This document shows positions 8,010 through 15,796 of a stretch of DNA of 64,000 nt, piece by piece (position 1 is the stretch's first letter; each line of letters begins with the position of its first letter). This DNA is from a virus, in IMG/VR virus record IMGVR_UViG_3300000216_000003, positions 1-64,000 of that record; one strand, 5' to 3'. The notes beneath the pieces are model-generated. The model was not told the origin of the DNA. It saw nothing but the letters and a program-made list of their open reading frames with translations, and did not search any database. Position numbers and translations under genes: made by a program.

Positions 8010-8193
8010 CTGTATCTACAAGTTCAATATTATTAACACTTTCTTCAAGAGTAACTATAGGTATATCCCGCCACATTTTAAAATCTTTAAAATTTTCACG
8101 GAATGATACATATTGTTGAAATTTTATAACATCATTATCTTTATCTACGACCATTCTAAGTGTAAATTCTGGCGGACTATTGAATCTAGACAT
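7987..8193 (-). CDS. small hypothetical protein
   Basis: 68 residues, FTLRMVVDKDNDVIKFQQYVSF beta-rich. Lacks the ILExS tail but still carries GGAGG close to its end (DGGDF codons), where the next gene starts. Unknown function. Confidence 0.65.
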   Translation of the reverse strand: MSRFNSPPEFTLRMVVDKDNDVIKFQQYVSFRENFKDFKMWRDIPIVTLEESVNNIELVDTDGGDFVQ

Positions 8194-8393
8194 TAACTAG
8201 TCTCCAATATATATTTAGTAAGAGCCCTGTGTAATTCTTTTACATTATCATCAGATATCCAAATCTGAATAGTGTCTGCCCCATTTCTACCGGCCGCAAC
8301 ATGTAGACCATTAAAATGATCATTAAACAGATCTATATATTGATGAGGTGCAAAATCATTTTTAACATAAAAAATAGAGTCGGATGTTTTCAT
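8193..8393 (-). CDS. 66-residue paralog with LTKxILExS tail
   Basis: One of several 65-66 residue proteins: beta-rich body (FYVKNDFAPHQYIDLFND) then VKELHRALTKYILETS. The last codons, TTGGAGACTAGT, run into TAATG so that TTGGAG serves as the next ribosome site. Related to the 8396 product in the KELHxxLTR ending. Confidence 0.7.
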   Translation of the reverse strand: MKTSDSIFYVKNDFAPHQYIDLFNDHFNGLHVAAGRNGADTIQIWISDDNVKELHRALTKYILETS

Positions 8394-8395
8394 AA

Positions 8396-8596
8396 TTATG
8401 AATCATCTAATAATTGACGGGTAAGTACTGCGTGTAACTCTTTTATCTTACTAGCAGGAACTACCATATGTACTTTTCCATCCGTCATTCTATTATATGC
8501 TGGAATCAATAGTTCACCGGATCCAGCGGATATTTTAACATCTTGAGGATAATCAACAATATATTCGGCAATATGTTCATATGCTTTTGAAATCAT
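8396..8596 (-). CDS. 66-residue paralog with LTRxLLxxS tail
   Basis: 66 residues ending IKELHAVLTRQLLDDS. N-terminal half differs from 8193 except for hydrophobic pattern. ATG overlaps the preceding TGA. Function unknown. Confidence 0.7.
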   Translation of the reverse strand: MISKAYEHIAEYIVDYPQDVKISAGSGELLIPAYNRMTDGKVHMVVPASKIKELHAVLTRQLLDDS

Positions 8597-8871
8597 GATG
8601 CCTCCAATAGAGTTCTACTTATACGACGATGTAAGTCTTTAAGCTCATCTTTTGATGAATGTTCCATCATAAAATTGCCAAATTTCCACATTAAAGTCTT
8701 TACATCATTCTTATTAATTACAATACCGCCTCGAGGAGCGCCTTCAGGCCAGAAATTATCCAGCAACTGTATTCTAATACCTGGTCCACCATTCCAATTA
8801 TCTATTTCATCTTCTCTAATATGAAGATATCTTTTGGGGTTTTCATACTGATTCTTAGCTTCCAAGTACAT
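8593..8871 (-). CDS. small protein with tail DLHRRISRTLLEAS
   Basis: 92 residues. Contains NWNGGPGIRIQLLDNFWPEGAPRGG, a Gly/Pro-rich beta segment, and a C-terminal helix with the common tail. Codons of LLEAS supply a weak GGAG-type site for the following gene. Overlaps the upstream gene by 17 bp. Unknown. Confidence 0.7.
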   Translation of the reverse strand: MYLEAKNQYENPKRYLHIREDEIDNWNGGPGIRIQLLDNFWPEGAPRGGIVINKNDVKTLMWKFGNFMMEHSSKDELKDLHRRISRTLLEAS

Positions 8872-9139
8872 TAGCTGCTAACTCCTCCCTTTCATATGTA
8901 TAATCATGATTAATTGCATCTATTAAATCTTCTTTAATATCAGGATCTGTCTCATAATGAGGGACCATACAGAAAGCGGAGTCAGTCCACAATACCCGTC
9001 CGGCACGATATCTTCCCTTTTGATCTCTGAATGTGACTTCGATACATGGTAAATGATCATCGACATATCGATTAATAATATTAACATCTTTAATATCTGT
9101 GATATTTTCAAAATTCTTCGGGAATACTCTATCCGCCAC
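8855..9139 (-). CDS. small hypothetical protein
   Basis: 94 residues with GTG start overlapping the upstream TAG (TAGTG) and preceded by GGAG at good spacing. Beta-rich core (CIEVTFRDQKGRYRAGRVLWTD) and an ending REELAANVLGS, a diverged tail. Unknown function. Confidence 0.7.
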   Translation of the reverse strand: MADRVFPKNFENITDIKDVNIINRYVDDHLPCIEVTFRDQKGRYRAGRVLWTDSAFCMVPHYETDPDIKEDLIDAINHDYTYEREELAANVLGS

Positions 9140-9354
9140 TATGCCATCTCCAGTAATAATTTTTGAATAGCAGTAATCAGTTCTTTCGCTTTCTCTGGAC
9201 TAAGTACAGTATCATAAGAAGGTTTCCTTTCTGGATGTGTTCCGTCGAAAACATCTTCTATAGTTATTCTAATGTCTCCACGGTCAATCCGAATTACAAT
9301 ATCTTCATTATAACTATCTTTCATATTATATGTTGACACAATAAAAAACTCCAA
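9139..9354 (-). CDS. small protein, first gene of the 9.4-3.3 kb operon
   Basis: 71 residues, beta-strands (MEFFIVSTYNMKD, IVIRIDRGDIRITIE) and helix ending AKELITAIQKLLLEMA. It follows a strong promoter motif at 9375-9403, so it heads an operon of about 25 genes. Function unknown. Confidence 0.72.
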   Translation of the reverse strand: MEFFIVSTYNMKDSYNEDIVIRIDRGDIRITIEDVFDGTHPERKPSYDTVLSPEKAKELITAIQKLLLEMA

Positions 9355-9374
9355 ATAAGGTTGATATTATTCTT

Positions 9375-9403
9375 TATTATATCTATATATACTATATAAA
9401 AAC
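9375..9403 (-). promoter_or_regulatory. phage promoter for the 9.35-3.3 kb operon
   Basis: Minus-strand GTTTTTATATAGTATA then TATAGATATAATAAAG, exact 16-bp register. Its -35-like GTTTTTA is immediately downstream of the terminator hairpin at 9414-9441 and shares that terminator's T-rich tract. Confidence 0.8.
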
Positions 9404-9441
9404 ACAAATAAAACTGGGTAAAGACGTTAATCTTCACCCAG
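9404..9441 (-). terminator. terminator overlapping the end of the 9427 gene
   Basis: Stem CTGGGTGAAGA/TCTTTACCCAG (one mismatch, 6-base loop) on the minus strand, followed by TTTTATTTGTGTTTTTA. The U-tract merges with the -35 box of the next promoter. Confidence 0.75.
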
Positions 9442-9627
9442 GTATTGTTGTAATTTTTCTTTTATTTCGATTGCTATATCACGCTCAATATATACAATTT
9501 CCATTCGATTAGCAGCATATATTAATACTAAATTCAATTTTCCATTGATAACATTTAAACTTATGGCTGGGCCATCTTTATCTGCTTCTTCTTTTACTAT
9601 TAATAAATGTTTATTATGAATTGTCAT
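9427..9627 (-). CDS. small hypothetical protein, operon-terminal
   Basis: 66 residues from the ATG (9627) that overlaps the upstream TGA; an ATG at 9645 lies inside the upstream gene and lacks a ribosome site. Sequence is hydrophobic/beta (ISLNVINGKLNLVLIY), ending LQQYLGED, without the common tail, as expected for the last gene of an operon. Confidence 0.7.
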   Translation of the reverse strand: MTIHNKHLLIVKEEADKDGPAISLNVINGKLNLVLIYAANRMEIVYIERDIAIEIKEKLQQYLGED

Positions 9628-9821
9628 GATGTTTCCAATAGCCATTTACCTAATGACTCATATAATTCTTTTATATCTTTTCTACTCATATGTGACGCAT
9701 TATCAGATGATACAAATCTGACATAATGCTGATTAGAATAGAATCTGATTATATGTCTATTGAATCTAGAACAATCATATAAACAGTCCTCATCTGCTTT
9801 TCTATTCCATGCGCCATTCAT
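9624..9821 (-). CDS. 65-residue protein with tail LGKWLLETS
   Basis: 65 residues; CLYDCSRFNRHIIRFYSNQHYVRF then KDIKELYESLGKWLLETS. Shares the LYEWLGKLLLE ending with the 11037 product. TTGGAAACATC before ATGA forms the next gene's ribosome site. Confidence 0.7.
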   Translation of the reverse strand: MNGAWNRKADEDCLYDCSRFNRHIIRFYSNQHYVRFVSSDNASHMSRKDIKELYESLGKWLLETS

Positions 9822-10426
9822 ACCGAAATCAGTACCTCTTTCATAAGTGAATTTTTGGTACTTTGATATTTATCTGTTGCTAATAACCAAGCCGTCGTAA
9901 GTCGAAGTAATATACGGTTGCTATCAATATGTAGATGTTGAGGATAACTATTACGACTTTCAATTCCTAATTTATTCCCATACATAGTTACTTTAAATAA
10001 TATATTATTTAGAATACTTATATTTTTTACTTTTGGAGTCGTAGTTATATCTTTATTTAAAATATTTAATAGTAATTCCATTTCTTTATCACATGTATTT
10101 AAATATTTAATTACATCAATAGTTGAATATGTCTCGTGTAAAAAATCAACATCTTTAAAATTTATAATAGTTGTAATTAATTTACCTTCTCTGTTGCTTA
10201 ATGCTCTTAAAATAATATCCATAAATATTTGAAATGCTTTATCTTCAATGAATTTAGAATAGTAGTATTCAGATTCTAATACTGGAATGTTTTTAATTGT
10301 TAATCCATTATCAAACGTTAATTCTACACTAGCATTTATTTTAAATCTAATATTATCTTTATCGCAACTTTTATCATATATAGATCTAAATTTATGGAAT
10401 TTATCCCAATCAGTAATATCTCCCAT
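9818..10426 (-). CDS. hypothetical protein
   Basis: 202 residues, mainly helical with several Asn/Lys/Ile-rich segments; no motif recognised. Same length and gene layout as the upstream 10426 product, though sequence similarity by eye is weak. Ends KEVLISV. Unknown function. Confidence 0.72.
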   Translation of the reverse strand: MGDITDWDKFHKFRSIYDKSCDKDNIRFKINASVELTFDNGLTIKNIPVLESEYYYSKFIEDKAFQIFMDIILRALSNREGKLITTIINFKDVDFLHETYSTIDVIKYLNTCDKEMELLLNILNKDITTTPKVKNISILNNILFKVTMYGNKLGIESRNSYPQHLHIDSNRILLRLTTAWLLATDKYQSTKNSLMKEVLISV

Positions 10427-11037
10427 TAAGCATTCTTTAATTTAGTATACATTAGTTTTCTATTAAATTCATCCATCTTACCACCTGCTTTCAAAATAGT
10501 AATAACACCTTTAAAATATTTAAAATATTCTTGTTTTTGTCTATCCCGATACATACCCATTTTTTCATTATTACTATAATATTTAAGATTCTGTATTCTT
10601 AACTTCATGAATGGAACATGAAACCCGATAATATTACCCATTAATTCAATTTCAAACAATTGACTTTTATATGAACAATTTCCATTAATATTTTCAAGGA
10701 AAAGCCAAAAGTCTTCGACTTCTGAAGTTGAAATAGATTCAAATATCTCTATTAATTTAGCCGGGTCTTTTACCTTCTTACTTAAAGTAGTGACACCTTT
10801 TAAGTGTTTACTTGTTGTTTTAGTAATATTAAATATATCAGTAATGAATTTAAATACTTTATAATCATTATCTGTCCATTTATTTAAGATATTTAGCGCT
10901 TCTTTAAATGTCTTATTTGAAGCTGCATTAATAACACATCCATTGATTGCAAGATCAATACCTTGCAATCGAATGGATTTATTAAAATCTGAAGATAATA
11001 ATGGTTGTAGTTCAACTAGTTCACAATCAACAGCCAT
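10426..11037 (-). CDS. hypothetical protein
   Basis: 203 residues, helical. IDLAINGCVINAASNKTFKEALNIL and FDLxxEN-like segments, basic C-terminus FNRKLMYTKLKNA. Start overlaps the upstream stop (TAATG). No recognisable domain. Confidence 0.72.
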   Translation of the reverse strand: MAVDCELVELQPLLSSDFNKSIRLQGIDLAINGCVINAASNKTFKEALNILNKWTDNDYKVFKFITDIFNITKTTSKHLKGVTTLSKKVKDPAKLIEIFESISTSEVEDFWLFLENINGNCSYKSQLFEIELMGNIIGFHVPFMKLRIQNLKYYSNNEKMGMYRDRQKQEYFKYFKGVITILKAGGKMDEFNRKLMYTKLKNA

Positions 11038-11276
11038 TAAGCTTTTTCCAGTAATAGTTTACCCAACCACTCATATAATATTTTAACCTCTTTTCTTTCA
11101 AATGTGTTATATACCTTAACTTCAACAGTAGCGTCACCAACATCTAAATCTAAAGTATTACAAGCACTTAAAAATTCAGCACTAGATTTATCAAATGATA
11201 AGATATTACTACTACCCGAACTATTTCTTGTGTGAAATTCTATCTCACCAAATTCTTCTTCTTCGTATATAACCAT
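11037..11276 (-). CDS. small acidic protein with tail LGKLLLEKA
   Basis: 79 residues, acidic N-terminus (YEEEEFGEIEF), Ser-rich stretch, beta segment TVEVKVYNTF and ending LYEWLGKLLLEKA, close to the 9624 tail. Unknown function. Confidence 0.7.
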   Translation of the reverse strand: MVIYEEEEFGEIEFHTRNSSGSSNILSFDKSSAEFLSACNTLDLDVGDATVEVKVYNTFERKEVKILYEWLGKLLLEKA

Positions 11277-11506
11277 TAGGATGATCCTAGTAACATTTTA
11301 CTAATATAAGAATGTATAATTTTAAGGTTTTCTTTATTTAGAGTTATAGTTGCCGCTGCTGTCGTTTCTGATCCATAATCATTTATAATTTTAATTTGGG
11401 CACTTGCCCCATATTGAGATTCGATGGGATATATCGTAATATCTTGATATACCCCATCCATCTCTCTACTAGAAGTGTTAATTTGTAATTCTTCTAGATC
11501 ATCCAT
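11276..11506 (-). CDS. small acidic protein with tail ISKMLLGSS
   Basis: 76 residues, beta-rich (DITIYPIESQYGASAQIKII), ending LKIIHSYISKMLLGSS. Its ATG lies within the last codons of queC, so it is co-translated with that gene. No domain recognised. Confidence 0.7.
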   Translation of the reverse strand: MDDLEELQINTSSREMDGVYQDITIYPIESQYGASAQIKIINDYGSETTAAATITLNKENLKIIHSYISKMLLGSS

Positions 11507-12260
11507 CTTCTAATATATTCTCCCATGGAATATCAATACTATATGGAATTGGATCTTTCATTCCAGCTTTAGCAAAGTTCATAATCCGTTCTGAACAACT
11601 TGGACAGATGCCGCAACTATAGCAGACCTCTACAGGTTCAACATTTTTCAGATTATCAGGCTCTACTTTTAAACACTCTGTTGGATCATAACAAGTATGC
11701 GTATCGTCAAATGGTACATTTAATTCAATGCCAATTTTAATTTCATCTACTTTTGCCATATCAATAAATGGAGCTTCGATTGTAATTTGATATTTACGAT
11801 TAAGCATTGAAATGTCATTCATCAAATCCACAAAATTTCGAGAAGTATCCCAATACTGGTACTCATCATGGGCCTGAAGTCCTAAGAATATTTTTTTACA
11901 TCCATTGCTTTGGGCATATGATAATGCAATAGTAGAGAGCATCATATTTCTATATGGTACTTCAGTTACTGGTTGTGGATCGCCAATTACATCTTTAATA
12001 GTTGGCATTTTAACTGTTGAGTCTACTGCTAATGCAGACACATCTTTAATAATTGTCCCAAGAAAGGAAATATCAATAATATGATGTAATACATCAAGCT
12101 TCCGGCATGATATCTTCGCTTTCTCTACTTCAATAGAGTGGCGTTGACCATATTGAAATGTGAGAGCAAAGACATTCTCAGCTCCATATTCTTTAACTAG
12201 TTTATATAACAAAATTGTACTATCTAATCCACCACTAAGTACGCTTACAACTTTATCCAT
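11499..12260 (-). CDS. queC: 7-cyano-7-deazaguanine synthase QueC
   Basis: 253 residues, ATP-dependent conversion of 7-carboxy-7-deazaguanine to preQ0. PP-loop SGGLDS at 9-14, FQYGQRHSIE at 45-54, and the C-terminal zinc site CYSCGICPSCSER with a further upstream Cys (CYDPTEC). Length is normal for the family and all motifs are intact. Lies in the operon that begins at about 15.3 kb and includes QueD. Confidence 0.95.
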   Translation of the reverse strand: MDKVVSVLSGGLDSTILLYKLVKEYGAENVFALTFQYGQRHSIEVEKAKISCRKLDVLHHIIDISFLGTIIKDVSALAVDSTVKMPTIKDVIGDPQPVTEVPYRNMMLSTIALSYAQSNGCKKIFLGLQAHDEYQYWDTSRNFVDLMNDISMLNRKYQITIEAPFIDMAKVDEIKIGIELNVPFDDTHTCYDPTECLKVEPDNLKNVEPVEVCYSCGICPSCSERIMNFAKAGMKDPIPYSIDIPWENILEDG

Positions 12261-12343
12261 TCAAAATACCTCGCTATAATTACTAATGTTGCCGTTCCAT
12301 ATAAAACAATCAAAATCCATTTATTTATCGGAGTACATACCAT
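12245..12343 (-). CDS. 32-residue single-span membrane peptide
   Basis: Short ORF filling the gap between the 12349 gene and queC. Product MVCTPINKWILIVLYG... has one hydrophobic span (about residues 9-24) and a short basic or aromatic end; it overlaps the queC start by 16 bases. ATG lies five bases past the upstream stop. Position and composition support it but the ribosome site is weak. Confidence 0.42.
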   Translation of the reverse strand: MVCTPINKWILIVLYGTATLVIIARYFEWIKL

Positions 12344-12348
12344 ATTAT

Positions 12349-12819
12349 TTAATCCCAGAGGTTAAAGTAGTATTTGCGGAATAAATCTAAACCTTCATCG
12401 ATTTTCGTTTGATCTTTTTTCTTAATTGCAAAATAATCCTGTCCATCAACAATTATTTTAAATGCAATAATCATCCGTTCAAGAATAGTCATCCACTTAT
12501 GAAACCCAGGATCGCCTTTAATAGGTGTAGCATAATCAGGAGTACCATCAGGTTTCATTTCGTATTCACTTAAAGAACCAGGATAACCATGGGTCATTAA
12601 ACGAAAACGAATTAACCGGGGGAGGATATATTCTGCTAATGTGATATCAAAGGACCATAAATCACTATCACTAAATCCCCGGGTTTTAATTTGTTTTTGG
12701 TATTTTTTCCAACCTTTTTTATAATCTTTTTTAGTTATTAGATTATTAGTTGGGTTATATTCCATATGTTTCTTCTTAATATTTAAACGTTTAATAAACT
12801 TCTTACTTGGTTTTAACAT
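12349..12819 (-). CDS. paralog of the upstream gene, WS..LAEYILPRL family
   Basis: About 156 residues from ATG 12819, directly after the upstream stop; the longer open frame would overlap the neighbour by 95 bases. Basic N-terminus, then DLWSFDITLAEYILPRLIRFR, Gly/Pro segment, FHKWMTILERMIIAFKIIVDG and LDLFRKYYFNLWD. The same four blocks occur in the 12821 product. Proteins of this pattern occur in large phages, function unknown. Confidence 0.75.
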   Translation of the reverse strand: MLKPSKKFIKRLNIKKKHMEYNPTNNLITKKDYKKGWKKYQKQIKTRGFSDSDLWSFDITLAEYILPRLIRFRLMTHGYPGSLSEYEMKPDGTPDYATPIKGDPGFHKWMTILERMIIAFKIIVDGQDYFAIKKKDQTKIDEGLDLFRKYYFNLWD

Positions 12820-12820
12820 T

Positions 12821-13261
12821 TTACCACCATAGGTGTTGGTAATATTTATGGAATGCATCGAGTCCTCTTGTAATTCGAATATTATCTTTTTTTGACCACT
12901 CATGCCAATTATCATCTACAATCTTTCCATGGGCAAAAATCATATCATCAATAACATTTCGCCATTTTTTAAATGCTTTATTATTAGCTTTAACCATTGC
13001 TTTTTTAGATAGTTTACCAGATCCATCATCTAGATTTCCAATTGAGTCGAATGATTGATCGGAAAACTCAGATGGAAATCCATTCATATCTTTACGAAAT
13101 AATTTTAATCTTGGTAATGTAAATTCAGAAATAACTGAGCATAACGACCAACATTCAGTTGAACTTAACCCGGTTTTCTTTAATTGTTTCATATGATGTT
13201 TATATCGCTTATCTTTTTTATCTATATATAATGGTTTTTTTGTTGACCATTTAGTTAACAT
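12821..13261 (-). CDS. WS..ISEFTLPRL family protein, tandem pair
   Basis: About 146 residues from ATG 13261, preceded by AAGAAGAAG; an in-frame TTG at 13282 is possible. Blocks ECWSLCSVISEFTLPRLKLFR, FKKWRNVIDDMIFAHGKIVDD and LDAFHKYYQHLWW mirror the downstream paralog. Very basic N-terminal 30 residues may bind nucleic acid. Function unknown. Confidence 0.75.
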   Translation of the reverse strand: MLTKWSTKKPLYIDKKDKRYKHHMKQLKKTGLSSTECWSLCSVISEFTLPRLKLFRKDMNGFPSEFSDQSFDSIGNLDDGSGKLSKKAMVKANNKAFKKWRNVIDDMIFAHGKIVDDNWHEWSKKDNIRITRGLDAFHKYYQHLWW

Positions 13262-13268
13262 CTTCTTC

Positions 13269-13550
13269 TTATCTTTCTTCAAAATATTCAGCCCTCGCTA
13301 CAGTAGTTTCCATATCATCTTCATCTTCATCCATTGACCAGTTTACATCACACTCTTTACATCGATCCCATAAAAGATTTAAGACATGGGGATTTTCCCA
13401 ATCTCCCCGATTGAGATATGAACAATATCCATTATCTTGTTTTGGTTTATCAATAAATATAAACCAAAATGGACATATTACTTTATTCCCATTTAAGTCA
13501 TACGAGTAACAATAACCACCTTCAGGTATTATTTGATCTAGCCGAGTCAT
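13269..13550 (-). CDS. small Cys/Trp-rich hypothetical protein
   Basis: 93 residues with scattered cysteines (CYSYD, VICPFWF, CSYLN, CKECD) that could hold a zinc ion, and an acidic end (DEDEDDMETT). First gene after the terminator at 13574-13605. Unknown. Confidence 0.68.
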   Translation of the reverse strand: MTRLDQIIPEGGYCYSYDLNGNKVICPFWFIFIDKPKQDNGYCSYLNRGDWENPHVLNLLWDRCKECDVNWSMDEDEDDMETTVARAEYFEER

Positions 13551-13573
13551 TTATTTACCTTTGAAAATATAAT

Positions 13574-13605
13574 GAATGGGTAGAAATATTTATAACTACC
13601 CATTC
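13574..13605 (-). terminator. hairpin after the 13611 gene
   Basis: Perfect 10-bp stem GAATGGGTAG/CTACCCATTC with a 12-base AT loop. The following minus-strand tract ATTATATTTTC is only moderately U-rich, so it may attenuate rather than fully stop transcription in the queD-queC operon. Confidence 0.6.
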
Positions 13606-13610
13606 ATATT

Positions 13611-13865
13611 TTACCTGTCTGCAAGTCGGTCAAGTTCTTTTTTATATTGTTCAAGCCGTTGATTACTTATACTTGTATATTGTTCATGAGACATACCGAT
13701 TACGTTCAATATTGTGTCTTTAATAGAAACGGTATATGAAGCAAATGATTCATTAAGCAGCAATCCAACAGAAAACCACAAAATCTGGACACGACTATAC
13801 TTATATTCTGTATTTTCAATATATAGCAATTTAGGCCACTTATGCAATTCAAAGAATAACATCAT
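13611..13865 (-). CDS. small hypothetical protein
   Basis: 84 residues, hydrophobic helices (ILWFSVGLLLNESFASYTVSI) and a helical charged end (QRLEQYKKELDRLADR). Directly downstream of queD with ATGA overlap. No motif recognised; could be membrane-peripheral. Confidence 0.68.
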   Translation of the reverse strand: MMLFFELHKWPKLLYIENTEYKYSRVQILWFSVGLLLNESFASYTVSIKDTILNVIGMSHEQYTSISNQRLEQYKKELDRLADR

Positions 13866-14470
13866 GTTACTTGTTGCTCAACTGCCTTATTAAAGAATTC
13901 AGATTCGATAGAGTCAAGTTTGATATTATTGAATAATTCACGATCAGTCCAGTCATTCATTACATCTTCACTAAACTCAATCATATCAATATCAATATGG
14001 CCCATAGTATCAATATAATCATAGACATCTCGGACGCCACATTCTGCGTATCCAGTATCCGTTTCATGTACACGAATGGATTTAAGAGTAACTTCTCCTT
14101 CACCATTTGCCATTTTGGTTTTCTCGAGAATCTTATCTACTAAGAGGAATAGTACTCGAGAGAGTTGTTCAGCACTTGGATTAACTGGAATACTAATCCA
14201 TCGGGCACTGTGTTTTTTGATTGAATCAATATAATCACCATTATCTTGATCCCAGAAGACAGTAGCATGATCAAATGAATCAATAATATCTTTAATATTA
14301 CCTTTCATTAGACCAAAGTCATACACCATCTGACCATTATCTAAGTACTTCGAATCCAGCATTACTTCTACTTTATAACTATGTCCATGAATACTATATT
14401 TACAACGATCTGTACTACAGTTACGCACAACATGGGCATTTTCAAATTTGTAAAGTTTTCTAATAATCAT
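13862..14470 (-). CDS. queD: 6-carboxytetrahydropterin synthase QueD
   Basis: 202 residues. Zinc ligands H13, H28 and H30 (FENAHVV, IHGHSY), candidate catalytic Cys23, FGLMKGNIKDIIDSFDHATVF matching the family DH block, and VHETDTGYAEC matching the C-terminal ET motif. Converts dihydroneopterin triphosphate to 6-carboxytetrahydropterin, between FolE and QueE. It is longer than usual (about 120-140) with extra residues after the core. Confidence 0.93.
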   Translation of the reverse strand: MIIRKLYKFENAHVVRNCSTDRCKYSIHGHSYKVEVMLDSKYLDNGQMVYDFGLMKGNIKDIIDSFDHATVFWDQDNGDYIDSIKKHSARWISIPVNPSAEQLSRVLFLLVDKILEKTKMANGEGEVTLKSIRVHETDTGYAECGVRDVYDYIDTMGHIDIDMIEFSEDVMNDWTDRELFNNIKLDSIESEFFNKAVEQQVT

Positions 14471-14666
14471 CTTCGTCTTCTACCTCATCAGCAAAACAAT
14501 TAATGTCATAATCTTCTTCTGTATTTGTATAATCTATAATAGCATGTGTTATATTAGTTTGTTCTTTAGCTAGTTTAATAGCTTCTTCTTCTGAATTAGC
14601 TTCTACTATTCCAAGAAAAACTGTCATATCTACAGATGCATGCACTTCGTATCTTTTCTTACTCAT
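14460..14666 (-). CDS. small acidic DpnD/PcfM-like protein
   Basis: 68 residues from ATG 14666, which overlaps the upstream stop. Beta-alpha-beta pattern YEVHASVDMTVFLGIVEANSEEEAIKLAKEQ is typical of small DpnD/PcfM-like domains, followed by an acidic tail (EVEDEDDY). Resembles the 14897 product, so the two flank the zinc-ribbon gene as paralogs. Confidence 0.65.
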   Translation of the reverse strand: MSKKRYEVHASVDMTVFLGIVEANSEEEAIKLAKEQTNITHAIIDYTNTEEDYDINCFADEVEDEDDY

Positions 14667-14904
14667 CTTCTTCACCGTCTGTAAAAATCTCTTTAATCTC
14701 TTTTCTTGATATTGGAAATTTTCCTTGAACTTGTCCACAGTCTAAGCAAATATCAATATTAATATAGTCACCTCCATTATCAAATATCATAGCATACCCT
14801 TGATAATCAACATTATCACTTTCAATATTCACCCATGCCATATCGCTACATTTACCACCAACAATTGCGATACGGGGACTATTACATTTAGTACACTCAG
14901 ACAT
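14659..14904 (-). CDS. zinc-ribbon small protein
   Basis: 81 residues from ATG 14904. CTKC at residue 4 and CLDC about 55 residues later form a likely zinc ribbon; acidic C-terminus (FTDGEEDE). The longer upstream frame overlaps the preceding gene and is less likely. Function unknown. Confidence 0.68.
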   Translation of the reverse strand: MSECTKCNSPRIAIVGGKCSDMAWVNIESDNVDYQGYAMIFDNGGDYINIDICLDCGQVQGKFPISRKEIKEIFTDGEEDE

Positions 14905-15082
14905 TTTTAATCTCCAATACTTTAATTTCGGGAATATCAAATTCTAATTCTTCAAAAATTTTATCATGTAGCTCTTCTGATCTGGTTTCAGCTATTTTCC
15001 GAGCTTCTTCATAAGAATCTGCTTTAACTTCTCCAAGATGATTAGTGATATAATATTCTGCAACTAGTTCATATGTAGGCAT
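14897..15082 (-). CDS. small DpnD/PcfM-like protein
   Basis: 61 residues: MPTYELVAEYYITNHLGEVKADSYEEARKIAE, a beta hairpin plus helix typical of PcfM/DpnD-like proteins. Similar to the 14460 product (YEV...V.A.S.EEA). Lies directly after the broken repeat gene. Confidence 0.68.
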   Translation of the reverse strand: MPTYELVAEYYITNHLGEVKADSYEEARKIAETRSEELHDKIFEELEFDIPEIKVLEIKNV

Positions 15083-15309
15083 TTAACTATACTCCAGTAT
15101 AAGTCGTGAAACTGTCTTTTGATCTAGAGTGGATTTACCATCTTTGAGCCATTGAATCCAATCTACTTTTGATAGTTTATTGCCTTTAATATACCAAGCT
15201 TCTCGATTATTGCTATTGGTATGTATAAGAGCTGGACCATCTTCTCGATGTAGAATTCCGTCTCCATTTGTCCATTGTCGATCCCCCAGATATTTTTCTG
15301 TCCATTCAT
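15083..15309 (-). pseudogene. frameshifted HREDGPA-repeat protein
   Basis: A good ribosome site (AAGGAAATTAAT) and ATG at 15309 lead into a frame that stops after 48 codons, while the repeat-family sequence (TNGDGILHREDGPALIHT, IKGNKLSKVDWIQWLKDG, TVSRLILEYS) lies in another frame with no start. One extra G in the run of five at 15283-15287 would join the two frames. Either a decayed copy, a homopolymer error or a phase-variable site. It would be the first gene of the queC-queD operon. Confidence 0.7.
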
Positions 15310-15346
15310 ATTAATTTCCTTAAAAATAATAAGTAGATTATAACAT

Positions 15347-15375
15347 ATAATATCTATATATAGAATTAGAAAAAT
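15347..15375 (-). promoter_or_regulatory. phage promoter for the 15.3-9.4 kb operon
   Basis: Minus-strand TTTTTCTAATTCTATA then TATAGATATTATATG, correct 16-bp register with a weaker -35-like element. Drives the broken repeat gene, queD and queC. Confidence 0.65.
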
Positions 15376-15785
15376 TAATTATACTTTAATATATTATAAG
15401 TTATTTTACTAGTTATTTCACCTTTATAATATTTATGGAACCATTCTTTCCATTCTATAAATGATAGTTTAATTCCATTAATATACCATTCTGGAATACC
15501 TTTAACTGGGTCAACAGCTGGACCAATCTCACAATGCAGTAATCCATACTTCCACCACTCGGTTATTTCATTCTCAACATTGACGGCTGGAGCATCTCTT
15601 CTGTGTAATTTTCCATAATAATACCAGTTCTGCTCAAGTTCTGTTATTATTGCAGGACCATCTAAACGATGTAGTTTGCCATGTTTAAACCAAAACTCAT
15701 TGCCATTTGGTTTAATAATAGCAGGACCATTCTTTCGATGGTATCTATCTTGCTTATCTAACCAATATTTAGTTTTATCAGTCAT
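15375..15785 (-). CDS. HREDGPA-type repeat protein (MORN-like)
   Basis: 136 residues made of about five repeats of roughly 23 residues with the pattern W..G.LHR.DGPA (YHRKNGPAII, LHRLDGPAIIT, LHRRDAPAVNV, LHCEIGPAVDP). Ends SKITYNILKYN after the family segment INGIKLSFIEWKEWF. Such MORN-variant repeats occur in giant viruses and jumbo phages, role unknown. Stop lies at the edge of the next promoter. Confidence 0.85.
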   Translation of the reverse strand: MTDKTKYWLDKQDRYHRKNGPAIIKPNGNEFWFKHGKLHRLDGPAIITELEQNWYYYGKLHRRDAPAVNVENEITEWWKYGLLHCEIGPAVDPVKGIPEWYINGIKLSFIEWKEWFHKYYKGEITSKITYNILKYN

Positions 15786-15796
15786 TTGTTTTCCTA

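Noticed and set aside
15083-15309. Programmed ribosomal frameshift at the G run
   Set aside because: No slippery heptamer plus pseudoknot is evident, and the in-frame product stops soon; a single-base deletion is simpler.
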